This document shows positions 1-12,200 of a stretch of 64,000 nt of DNA, in pieces. Positions within the stretch are counted from its first letter, which is position 1, and each line of letters starts with the position of its first letter. The notes under the pieces were generated by a model. It saw nothing but the letters and a program-made list of their open reading frames with translations, was not told where the DNA came from and did not search any database. Location: assembly GCA_964023275.1 (NCBI GenBank), contig OZ029916.1, forward strand, positions 38,007,896 to 38,071,895, given 5' to 3'. Both the position numbers and the translations under genes were made by a program. This DNA is from Norana najaformis. Its lineage: Eukaryota; Annelida; Clitellata; Crassiclitellata; Hormogastridae.

Positions 1-1545
1 TGGGAGGAAGGAGTGGCCGTGGAGAATCTCCAGAGTCGTCCAGATGTAAAACGGGGGCGTATACAGACGAATGCCGATCGGAGAGGAGATCCTACCTCTG
101 CCATTTGCAGCAGCCGGCCATCTTTTTCTTCTCACGGTTACTGCAGAGCGCAAATTGTGCGACACAGTGGTTTGTTCGGTAGCGCGCCAGGTCCGTAATC
201 CAACGACTGCCGGTTCGAACATGCTAAGCGGACTTTGTGCAATGACTGTGGACAAGTTGTTGGGAACAGGAGACAGATCTCCACTCCAGTAGTGGACCTC
301 CAAACAGTAGAAATGTCTAAATGTGGCCCATATCGCTAGGTCGTGTCTGGGAATTCCAGCCACAGTTGTGGTTAATGAGAGTGTTTTACAACTGTGGGTT
401 AGGGTCCTCTAACAGGAGCTCATCACTCAGTCCATAGGACGTGGAACAGTTCGTGGTTCTAGAGCAAAACGGATGACGAATAATGCAAGTTCAAACTTGT
501 TGAGCAAGTACTAGGATTCCTATTGTACTGTAAGACTAGTATTAGAGTATACATGTAGATGATACTAAGTTGCTTCATTCCTTTTGAAGCATGTGCAGAA
601 CCATGGACATTTTAAGAACTGATCATCACAGTTGCGCATAAAATAAAATTTTAATTTTAACCTATAATTTTGTTACACTACTCACTGCTCACTGCACAGT
701 TGCAAACTGTGTCGGCTAAACTGCGCAACAGAAAAGTCGAACTATGAACTTTAGGGAAGCTAAAGAACACGGCACACCGCCAAAGGCGCGCAGAAGGCAA
801 CGCCATACACACCGACTTAATCGCCAGGTGGCCCGACTTCGCACTTTAGTCAGTTCTCCGAGCACAAGCACATAATTATAGTCAGTATCAAATGTGTCGA
901 TTCCCATTCTTGCCTGGTAACTCGATTGGGACTCTGACGTATCCGTTATTCTCTTTGTCTGTATATCTAAATCTCTCTCTTATCAGGTTTGGGTGTGAAC
1001 TCTCGTGGTGTTTAGCTTGGGACAACCTGTCTAAATTCAGGACAGGTAGTGTATATTGTATATTGTTGACCTGTCCTTCCCCTAATTTTACAAACCATGC
1101 TGGATCAACTCGACAGATCGAATATTATTAAACTCGGCGATCGAGTTCTTTGTGTATGCCCTAACTAAGTTGCGAATATGGTAGCGGTTTTGGTATTTTT
1201 TCATTGGATGTTTGTTAGTAAACAATCAACAGGATTTTTATTTGTTCAAGTATAGATCGGTCTAACAATCCAACGGACGAACTTGCGCGACTGCGGATTT
1301 TGGTATCGTCGAAATTACACGCGATTCGGCGATTGCGAATTCGGAATTGCAACAAGGAATTGTTACGTTCCAAGTCTTCGCTTCTTCGTTCTTAACAGCA
1401 GTTTTACTCTAAAGACCAAACTGTGGACTGGCTCCGAGTTCCAGAAACATCAGAGTTCGTCGAAACTGTTTCAGTTTGATTAACCACCGTAGCGTAACTT
1501 CAGGTTTCTGTGACCTATAGGAATTTGACCTAACTTCTCCCACGA
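1..1545. other. Intergenic, no gene recognised
   Basis: No open frame here has family resemblance, codon structure or plausible splice sites. The frames present are short (up to about 80 codons) and lie in unremarkable AT-rich sequence. It may belong to an upstream neighbour's UTR or intron, but nothing in it shows this. Confidence 0.5.
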
Positions 1546-1549
1546 ATAA

Positions 1550-1660
1550 TAAATTTGGTTACGACTTCACGTGAAGCAACTATCGATTGATGCCTTGGGA
1601 TAATGATGGCGGCGCTATAGAAGTCATTGTATTAGATTAGGTTTAGATTACATTACATTT
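1550..1660 (+). repeat. Interspersed repeat 3' end with (ATTAG)n-type tail
   Basis: The segment carries the string GAAGCAACTATCGATTGATG, then CCTTGGGATAATG, then GGCGCTATAGAAGTC, and ends in an ATTAGATTAG-type tail. Similar arrangements occur near 14270-14380, 25280-25400, 28780-28880, 35700-35880, 54395-54510 (inverted) and 63105-63210. This marks a dispersed family, probably the 3' end of a SINE or LINE. The family name is not known to me. Confidence 0.6.
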
Positions 1661-1679
1661 TATAATTTCTATAGTGCCG

Positions 1680-1880
1680 CAGTGTAGTGTTATGATCTGT
1701 GCCTTGTAACCGGAGGGTTGTGGTTCGAATCTGCCTCAAGCCACTGCATAGCGACCTTGGGCAAACTGCTCATCCACAATTGTCTGTGAGGAAGGAATGG
1801 GAAACCACTTCATCCCCAGGTGGCATAAAGCCAATGGACCTACCTTTGGGCAGAGAACTCATCATCATCATGGTGCCTTT
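1680..1880 (+). mobile_element. tRNA-derived SINE
   Basis: A tRNA-like head with a B-box-like string (GTGGTTCGAATCTGCC) is followed by a body with CGACCTTGGGCAAACTGCTC and a GGTGCCTTTATAA end. This is the usual plan of a Pol III-transcribed SINE. The A box is poorly preserved and no clean tRNA fold is seen, so it is not called as a tRNA gene. Confidence 0.55.
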
Positions 1881-1884
1881 ATAA

Positions 1885-3800
1885 CAAATGCACTAATTTT
1901 TCAGCGGATCCCACACTCGACCTATCTGCAACTAATAGACTTTCACAGAACAACACTGTTCAATGCAACCCACAACTGATGAAACACTCGATTCAAAATT
2001 GTAGTCTTGCATCAATTGAGGATGCAACATCCAAACACTAACAACAAAAGCAAAATGTTAAAAATAAAACAAAACAATAAAAACGTTGGTTAAGACAAAA
2101 CTTGTGTTAGAAATGCAAACTTTAGAAATAAAGTTGATAAATAAATGTTTTAAAGGTTTCGTCATCAGAAAAGAAATTGCAGAGTCAAGCTTCAAATGCA
2201 TAAACTGTAAAGGACTGGATGCATTCCCCATCATTTCCATCCTGCACCAAGCACAAACCGAAAATGTTTGGTACACCTGGTGCATATTTAGGGACAACAT
2301 AGTATGAACCCTAGCCTAGTACAAGTTAAACTGGTGGTTTCCAAACCTGGGGTTTAGACTCCCAAATGGGTCAGATAAGGCCAACATGGGTCAAACACAA
2401 CTGCAAAAAATGGCCTTTAAAGGCCAACTTAGTTCCTCTGGAATATTCATAGCTCAATCCAACCTGTAGCATAAGTAAGGTACACATAGAAGTTTTAGTT
2501 CTGATAAATTGCCATTCCTCAATCGTAGAATCTTTAGTGAAACTTTCATGAAGAGTTGCATGTTTGGTCAATTTCACAAGAAGCAACAGGTTTTGAACCC
2601 TGAATGCAACAGCCAATGTACCATCCAAGTGTAGAATTCACCGAATTACACCATACAAAATGTTGAAGCAGAAAGGCCAAAAAGACAAATCAATAGCAAG
2701 AGACGCAAAACAGCAAAAGTGCAGATCTTTTTCTGGAATGCATCATAAACTAAAACAACAAACTCAATAATCATTCAAAAAGCAGCAGCAGAAATTCACA
2801 AGTAAAATACTAAACCTCGATGAAACTCCAACAATCTGTTCCATCAACTTGGTTCAATTTTAATCATTTTGACTTAAGTTTAAAAAGAATCTAATACCTT
2901 CAATCTCGATACAATTCATCATCGGTAAATCTCCTTACATCAGAATTTGCACTTAGGAAAATCCCACTATCATTACCATACTTCGCAAATTCTTTGTACC
3001 GTTGCTGCTAACATGAATCCCAAAGTTATTTATGCTTTAAACAGTGATCTCATTAATCTGCAACCATGTTATAATGGTCACCAAAGAATACAGTTATTAT
3101 TTTTACTTTATTATATTAAGTCATTCAAAAAGCCAATACAAGCAATCTTACTTGCTTACAAATCTGCATTGTGAGGTTAGATAAATTAATTATCATAAAA
3201 CTGAAAAGAATATGCAACAAAAAATTTATAAAGTTGCATCAACAAAAACATTGACGTTCGTTCTGAACAAGAATTTTCTGAACCAATCAGTCTTGGTGAC
3301 AACCAGCAGAAGCCAAACAATTTGCCTGTCACTCAAATATCACAATTCAGAATTCAAGAAGCTTTCTGCATCACATATTCATTGTTATCTGGACATTATG
3401 TAGCGCCTTTCCAACGACTCAGAACAACCCGAAAACACTAATAAAACAAGCAAATGCAGCCACAGAAGAAAATCACGGCAAGAAGGAACTCTATGATAAT
3501 AGACAAAAATTTATAATACAATACATTACACTGGTTCCAAAGAACCTGTCATCAGTTCTGATATTGAAAGATGTCATAGACATCCTCAGAAAAATATCAA
3601 AGAAAGATCAAAGATAAGACTGTGGTCTGAGAACTGATTCAGGTGGGTCAAGCAGGTGGAGGATGGGATCAGGCGTGTTTCCAGGATCTGAAGTAGAGGC
3701 GAGTGATATCATGCTCTGGAAAAATGTTAGCCATAATACAATAAAATTCAAACCCCTATTTCTTGTGCTCTTCCTGTACGTATATAAGATGTTCTTTACA
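1885..3800. other. Intergenic, downstream of RUNDC3; no gene recognised
   Basis: AT-rich sequence with no supported coding region on either strand. It may include part of a longer RUNDC3 3' UTR, since further reverse-strand AATAAA signals occur here (for example near 3110-3115). Nothing else is recognisable. Confidence 0.45.
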
Positions 3801-3804
3801 TTAC

Positions 3805-4264
3805 TTTATTTCTTGGGGGCATGTAAAAGCCCTAAATTCGCCACTTGTCACTGAACACAATTAAAAAAGCAATGTTAACACAGACATTAGACAAGCGATG
3901 AAGCAGGCTTTAAAGGAAGAATCAGAATTAATCTGGTAGATCAACAACGATACACATCAGACACACCAGATCACAATCCTTAAAGCAGTCTGTCAATTGC
4001 ACACAGAACACGGCAAATCAGAATCACGCCCAACAGAAAACAACACCATCATCACGGTAACATGATCACATTGCCGTGGCGATGACTGTTGGCCATCAAG
4101 ATGGAAGCAAAATGTCATTGCCATGGAAATAATAAGTCACTACTATGACAACATTAAACTTCCAAACAACACAAGCAACATAAGTGTCTATGTATGCATT
4201 CTTATTCTGAACATCCATACAACAGAACTTTTTCATCAGACATCATGTGACCTCAAAATCAAGT
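3805..4264 (-). other. Candidate RUNDC3 3' UTR
   Basis: The RUNDC3 stop codon is at 4267-4265 on the minus strand. The first AATAAA I see downstream is at 3810-3805, about 455 nt after the stop. The 3' end is inferred from this signal alone; the actual cleavage site could lie further away. Confidence 0.35.
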
Positions 4265-6239
4265 TCACGAAACGTTTTCTTTAACTGGTTCCGGCTGGTT
4301 TACCATCGATTCCAGTTCGCTAGCAAACACTTCGTTGTCTGGTGGCACTGTATCACTGCTAGGCTGACTCGTTAAGGAACCAGCCATAACGACGGTACTG
4401 AGTGTATCCTCTCGACCTGGAAGCACAGAACTGGCAGAAGCAGAGGACCAGATGCTCTGAGCATCGGCTGTCACTGCAGAAACTGGCTCCAATGGCTGAG
4501 AAACAGCCGCAGATGAAGGGCTAAAAAGAACCACAGAAAACTTGGAACTGACAAATAGCCACATATATATATATACACACACACACACATATATATATAT
4601 ATACAAAGGACAAATTTACAATATATATATATATACAAGAATGAATGTGTCTTTGTACAGTAGTATGTAGTAGCATGACTCCCAGTTGCAATCTGTCTGT
4701 TTGGTTCTCACCTGAGAACAAGGATTATTTGAACAAGGTCCAAGTTTGCTCAGCAGGTTCAAATCCAGTCGTTAGATTACAAACCAGCGGCAGATTTAGT
4801 TACAGGCGTGTTATTCCCATATGCAAGCAATCCTGAAGCCACCACTGTTATACATCCAACACGCTACAGAATAGACAGCTGCACCACACACACTGGGATT
4901 ACAATACTTTATTTTACCAACCATGACTAGTCCATGGAAACTCACTTGGACGTAGATTGCGATGGTCCAGTGTCAAGACAGAGATCCGCTGAATTTCGGT
5001 TTTCCAGTTCAATCAGCTCTGACATCGAGAACGTCGGTTCTTTCTGGTGACTCTGGCGTGACAACATGTGGACCTTGTTCAAATAATCCTTGTTCTCATT
5101 CTTCAGATGAGCACTGAAGAGACAGATTGCAACTCTGAGTCATACTCCAGTCAAACCCCAGTGCAGGGAAGAACATGGTAGCTGTTAACTGTACCCATGT
5201 TAAAGTGAAGACCACAGCACAATGGCATCAATCAATTCATAATCACTGAGAACCAAATCCACTAAACTCTAAATGTCTGCCAATATTTACTACCTTTATT
5301 ACTCATACTATCTTTATTAATTACGTTATTGTGATTATTAGATGATTATTATTATCATTTTCATTATCATATCATATTATCATTATCCTTACCATTGTTA
5401 TTATTCCTAAAAACTAGAAGCTGTGTTGTTATGCTTTCTTATTTTCACAATTGTTGAAAGAATACATAAAATTGCTAGAAATAATATTTACCAGATTTGT
5501 GTTTTCATTTTTTTTAAATAAATCCCAGATTAGAGCTTACATCTGCGACTGTAGCTCGACAACGATTGCCTCAAGTTGTGTTCGGTCACAGCTTCTCTCC
5601 GACTCCAAGTACTGAATTGACTCAAAAAGTCGCTGCCTCTGACACTGGACGTCATCCAGTTGGGCCTCACGAAGTCGCAGCATTTCATCGAGGTAGTTCT
5701 AAGAAAATAGCAATAACCTGTCTTAAAAGTTCAAGCAAAAATCCAAACATTAAAAAGGTGTCCAGTAGTCAAACTGCTAAAGTTGGGTTGTACAATGCAC
5801 ATCTTTTCTTACCTAACAATTTTCCTCATTGTACATTAAGCTTACTTTCTGTTCATTATGGTACCTTGAAACTGAACTTACCTTAAATTCCTATTTATGC
5901 CCTGAAACTTCACTTACCTTCAGTTCCTATTTATACCCTGAAAATAAACTTACCTTCAGTTCCTACATTATACCCTGAAAATGAACTAACCTTCAGTAAC
6001 TACATTATACAGAACTTATTAGCCCTAACTGCATCCATTTTTATCTAACTTTCGTTTTTGTACCTCAAAACTTACCTTCTGTTCCTTATTGTACCTTAGA
6101 ACTGTTTACCTTCTGCTCATTTGTTCTTTTCAGTTGTTCCTGTATTTTACTGTAGTTGCTTTTCCAGAATTCTGATCCGAGTTCCTCGCCACTGATTTCT
6201 CTTTCTGCTGATTTTATCTCTGGGTAACTTCCTTCCATT
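4265..6239 (-). CDS. RUNDC3: RUNDC3 exons 7-10: acidic linker, coiled coil and Ser/Pro-rich tail
   Basis: Exon 7 (6239-6110) encodes an acidic linker with ELGSEFWKSNYSKIQEQLK, equivalent to the DEDSWYNKWHKMEQKF region of vertebrates. Exon 8 (5698-5541) encodes NYLDEMLRLREAQLDDV and YLESERSCDRTQLEAI, a coiled coil. Exon 9 (5113-4946) continues with AHLKNENKDYLNKVHML. Exon 10 (4520-4265) encodes a low-complexity Ser/Ala/Pro tail ending in a TGA stop at 4267-4265. Exon 7 is followed by an array of donor-like repeats, and exon 9 has an inverted partial copy in the next intron. Confidence 0.9.
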
Positions 6240-9200
6240 CTGTAGTTCACAGAATCAACTTACTGGTTTGTTTCCTTAATTATGAAAATTATAAACATGA
6301 TAATCAATGTATTAGGACAATGAATATGATTTTGACGAATACGATGTTGACGAATGATAAAGGTAATGATTAGGATGATAACAATCATGACATTACCATA
6401 CAAAGAACTATAAGGGTGATGATGATGTTGATGATAAATACTGGCAATTATGGTGAACAAATGATGCTGATGATGATAAAACTGTCATGAATACTAAAAT
6501 TTTAATGTCCAGTAATCATCAGGTACGGTGAAGTATACTAATCACACAATACATAGTGGGGCATGGTAGCACATTGGACAGAGTGCTCGGCTTGTAACGC
6601 AGACAGTACGGGTTCAAGCCTCCTCCGAGACGGTTATTGTGACTTTGAGCAAGTCCTTAACTCACAGTTGCTTGGCGCCATTGATTGATGCTAAGGCATT
6701 AGACAGTGGAGCCTAAAAGATGCAGAAATAATAATAATAATTACACACCTCTGTCAATGTAAGTCTTCAGTGGACGTGGGTATGGAGTTAGCACTATAAT
6801 TGTTTAATCACTTGTAAAGACCTATGAAGTTACTCTGGCCCTTTTACGACTCCATGTTGGCACTAACAAACATTCCTCCATGCCTCCGATTCAGACTTAT
6901 TGCATTTGCATACATAATAAGTGCTCTAAACAAATATATAAACATAAACAAGAACATCTGCAAACTGGAAAACCATTCCTCAAGGCCAGATATCTGCCCA
7001 GTATCAGTCAATTTCATCTGATGAACCATGACTCAAACTTTCAAAACAAAGGTGAATGACAAAAACATTAGCAATCTGCCATTATGCCACCCAACTGTGT
7101 GAGCACACATGTAGAAGTCTGTATTGTAACATAATGTAGTTCTCCAAGTGTAATACCTGGACGTATGCATGCCTACCCATTATCGTATTTCAGATACGGG
7201 GTGTAGTCGATTACTGGCATCACTGGGTAATCCAGATTTACGCCTTTTATGTCAAAGCTATGGAAAATATACAGAAGTCAGTTTAAAACACTTGTAAAAA
7301 AATATGTATATCAGCAGTCAAAATAAAAGGAAGTTTGTTCATATGACTGGCTAAAGATCTCTACTGAACTAGACCCATTTTAGGGTGGCTCTCACTCACA
7401 CTTCCTGCACCACAATATGAAAGCAAGTCAGCCATCACCTCCCAAATTTATGATGTACAGGTAATAAGCATTCAGTATTACAAGCAATATGTATCCATTA
7501 TTACATTTAATATGTAATGAGTATTAAAGGTAATACATATTCAGTATCACATGTAATATGCATTCAGTATTAATCAACCAATGAGTCACAAATTTATGTA
7601 ATTATGTATTCAGTATTACATGTAATAAGACTTGCAAATCAAGTTACAATTATACCAGAGAACTCGTGCTATATAAATGCCTGAATACCTGAAGTCCAGA
7701 ACATTGAGACCAAGAAGAAGATCAGCCAACATGCTGACGTCATCTGACAGCATAATTGATCCCTCGTCGTAAAAGCTTCTGAAAATCCAAATTTTTGCAA
7801 TCCAATACACGGTTAAATTTTCTTACCAGTATCACTTTGTCCTTTTCAAATAACCATTATACACATGCTACACATATATGTATAATTATACTCAACTCTG
7901 TACTCAGCAGAACCAACTATGTTCCTTTGTAATTTTCTCTTTGACATCTAACTTGTGCGTTCTGAATTTCTGTATATATCAACAAACCTAATACAGCACC
8001 TTTTCGGTACCTCTCAGAAGAACCAAGTAGCTCTCAAACAACATATGCACTGTATGCACACTGGCCTCCAGCATGGGCAGTAACATTTTGGATCTGCACT
8101 CTGGTTTATCTTAGGGGTCATCCATAAAGAACTGCCACAAAAAATGACCTACTTCGGATTCTTCCTTCCCCCGTCTGCATTTGTCCCCATTTGGCATTGC
8201 CCATCCCATCCCCCGTTGCAGATTTTCGCACTCAACAGAGTTCAAAGGCCTAGCTTTGGCTATCCTGCTGAACTTGCAGGGCTGTGATATGATGTTGGGT
8301 AGTCTGACATTGCCACAGCCAGCAAAGGGACTCCAAGTAATTACTAGATACAACGCAGTACAGACTGCTTTCCCACTGAAGTTGATGTTCAATGCGTGCA
8401 AACACATGCGCACACGCGCACACACACAAGCACACACATTCGTTTAGCCACTCTTTCTAGCCAAAAGCCTAAGATAAGTTTTGTTTCACATTTATTTAAT
8501 CACAAATGGGGTAAATATAATGAGTGAAAACTTGTAAAGCCATCCAGTCAGGTAGCCTACACTATATGAGCACTATAAGTCCTACATGGACCCACAGACT
8601 AACAGTGACTGTATTATAAAACTGAAGGACTTCTTACACTGGTGATCGTATAACATTAAACACATACGAGACGAGTTAGTGGAGAGAGGCTTGGGTCCCT
8701 TCACCCTGGAATATCCATCATGTTGAGCCCACAGAGGCTAAAGTTAGGAGTCCATACAGCTGCGTTCATTGGGATCACAGGGGAGTAAACACTGGCACGG
8801 GTCGCAACTGCTGGCCACTCATATGTACATGTGGGCCAGATAACTGTGGGAAAAATATGTCATATGGTTTCACAACATGAGCCTTGTTTTGACCTTCTGA
8901 ACACAGTATTCTGATAATGCAACCCACTGTTACAATGAGCTACATATAACTTTGAAATAGCATGAATGCTCAAGAAATCTGTGCCCTAGTAGAAAATTGA
9001 TGCACTATTTTCAAAGGCCATGCACTCACACAGATTAGAGTAAAAACACAGCTCTCAAAAATGCCGAGTAACTCTCAAAAACGCCAAGTATCACTTTCAA
9101 ATACTGTTGTTGTAACTGGGTGATCAATAAAATTGTTTTAAATTCAAACATGCATCTGGATCTAATTTACACAGCAGGTTTTAGAAACCTCTCAAAAGAA

Positions 9201-12200
9201 TTGGCTAATATATAGCATAAAACTGACTACATCATTCCAATGACCAGGCAGCTGTGTGGATTGCAAATGAATTGCAAATGAACCACAAAGGAAAAATCAC
9301 ATCTGCACCAAGACTCTTGAGGAAGCCCCAAGCGGACGTACTCATTTTTAAATCCAGGTTCGTCAGAGGGCTCACGCTGAACAGTGATTTTGAATTTTGC
9401 TTTCTTACCTGGCAGGAAATCAAACCTCTGACCTCCGTATTTCCAGCCAAGCATGCTAATCACTAGACTAGTAAAATATCAAGACATGAAAACAGCTGTG
9501 CAAACAAACTCGATCAGTTTGGTCTGCTGAAGTGCAGCTGAGACGTAATCGGAAAGTCGCTTCTCCATCAGGCACATTCGAATCCAAACACGACCCTATG
9601 ATATTCAAAAACAAAATATAATTCAGCAAAATCCCAATCCAAGTTTGACTTAACACATCTGGATTCATATAAAGGCTATGATGTACTGTAATGTAAATCA
9701 CTGAAACTTTTCAACTGTGTAAAAACAGTAATGCAAATTGCAAAAATTTCTTGGCTGTGTCAGAGGATCATATATTGTTATGCAAACTGCTTGAATACCT
9801 CAGTATGTTGATTGAACCATAAAATGTAGTGTAAATTTCAGAGATTTTAATCTCGGGCTAGCGTGGTTGGGACCTTAAATGGCGTGGCACACATTCAAAT
9901 GGGCAGTGGTGGTGAAGGATCTAACCCGATTAATTCATCAAAAAATGAGCAGGGCCAAGGCCATACTGTCACTAATAAAAAAAGTGTGTACATTTACATT
10001 TCACACTAAATTTTTGAAATTTCTCAGTGCCTCACAAAACTAGCATCAGCGATACCAGGATGATTTCCAAAAAAGGGACACAATGGAATCTGAAAGATGG
10101 CATTTTAGATAACTCAGCTCTTGAAAGTGGTGAAAGATGATCGCAGAAAAGACAGTCATCTTAAGGAACCAGAAGCTCTACTACTATGAGAGCTGTCAAC
10201 TTTAAGAAACAGCATCTTAAACTGTGAAAATAAAATACTTTTCCATGAGAAGTCTGCGGCCAGTGAAGAGATTCTATGCTCGACAAACAGTTGTGAGGAA
10301 CTCGACGACACGCGATTCGCACAAAATCCCAGAACGAACGAGGCTCCTGAGCTCCATACCATGTATTGGATGCTGTCAACAAGAACAAACTTAACATTGG
10401 GCTTGTCAGCTGGCACCTGGAAACCCCAGCACCAGCCCAAAGGGTGGCACCCGGGCCGGGAATGCATATCCCCACTATTGGATTGCAGTCAAAGGCTACC
10501 AATCAGTGAAGCATATAGTCATTAATCCAAGTCTTTCAAGCAACCACTGAATGATGCTGTATGTATCTGGATAATGCTGCTATAGAAGTCATTAGATTAG
10601 ATCATATTTATCTAATCTAATCCTGAAACTTCTATAATGCCACTATCATAATGCATAATGCATCGATTCATGGTTGCTTCCAGGTTAACCACAGTCTTGA
10701 TCACAATCCTTTGGACAGAAACAGTCAAGATCCAGCCCAGAGACCAGAAGACAGGAGGCGCAGACAAGCTCCACGCGAGGGAGGGCAGGGCGGTCAGTGA
10801 CCCTAGGGCCCTTAGTTCCATTAAGGAGCCCGGCTGTCCAGCAGTCTTGATGCAGTCCATGCTAGATATATTTCAAATCGTGTTATCCCTTTAGCTCTTA
10901 GGTGACCTTTAAGAAATATTAAAATATCAAGGCAAGCGTCAATTTGTTGAAAACTTTTTACGCTGGCTGCCTTAGTTATATCGACATCACAGCCACCAGA
11001 TGGAACATCTTTAACTTCAGAAGGCTTTACAAGCTAGCAACTGTGCAGAAGTTAGTGGGACAGAACAATAGGCTGCAGAAAAAAATTATTAATGATGAGG
11101 CTGAGTTGGCCATAGACAAAGGACCAAGGACCAATACTAGGACCAATGGAGAAATTCAAAGTCCAATCCAAACTTCAGAAGACACGCTATGGAGGACAGG
11201 CAACCCGGGAAAGATGGGACCTTACCCCAGAAATGAATGCACATTTATCTCTATTGTGACCATACATAAGAAAACCCTCATAAAGTCAGACAAGCGAGCA
11301 TAGACTGAGAAGGCTTTTGCGCATAAAATAGGTCTGAGACAGTTCTGCACATAGTTTTCACAGAGGTAAGCAATATATCAGTAAAAAGGTCTCATGTCAA
11401 ACTTTATGCTACATAACTTATTTTTTTTATATAAAAAGCTATTTTGTTTACACCAGAAATTTTAGGTAAGATTTAACTCATAAGTTTTTGAAAGTTCTCA
11501 TGTAGATATGTACTTATTAAATAGTTTTCACCAAAATATTCACCAGTTCAGCCCAAGCCAATGCAATATTAAACCAATTCTCGAATTTTTCGACTTTGAG
11601 GGGTTTTCTTGCATAAAACTCTAGTGACTAACTGAAAATAAACACAAAAATATTCCTTACAAAGATGATACAAAAATTATCGAATATCTTTAACCACAAG
11701 TTTGTATCATTTTTTAATAAGTAAATTTATTAAATGTCAAATAATCATGCAAGTGATGAAAAATCAAATCACAGAAAGCTGTCTGAGGTGGAGCCACATA
11801 CGTTTAACTCGGTGATTGAGGATGTGTTCTAGAATGGAGAGGAAGTTTTCCAATTCCTTGCATCCTTCTTCAATGATTCCAAAACTTGAACGATCAGTCA
11901 ATGACTTTACCGCCAGTCTAAAATGAACAAACAGCTGCCTGAAACTTTGGAATACCACCAGATGATAGTTATATGTTTTACATACTTGGTACATGGAACC
12001 TGCTCACAGCATAAACGCTAAGCTGAAGTTGCTTATAGGCTACAGCTTAGGTGCTACACAGAAGTTGCCCACAGCAAAGGTGCTGAATAGAACTAGCTCA
12101 CAGAATAGACCTGTGCCATATAGCAGCTGTTTATAGCTAGCATGTACTATACATGTCCAAAATAATTTTGTTATAGCTATCACTAAATATAAATATATAT

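Noticed and set aside
6553..6640. tRNA gene
   Set aside because: A- and B-box-like strings are present, but the acceptor and anticodon stems do not pair and the SINE body follows directly.
10944..11303. 119-codon plus-strand frame inside RUNDC3 intron 2
   Set aside because: Low information, no family resemblance, antisense to a confirmed gene; probably chance or a transposon scrap.
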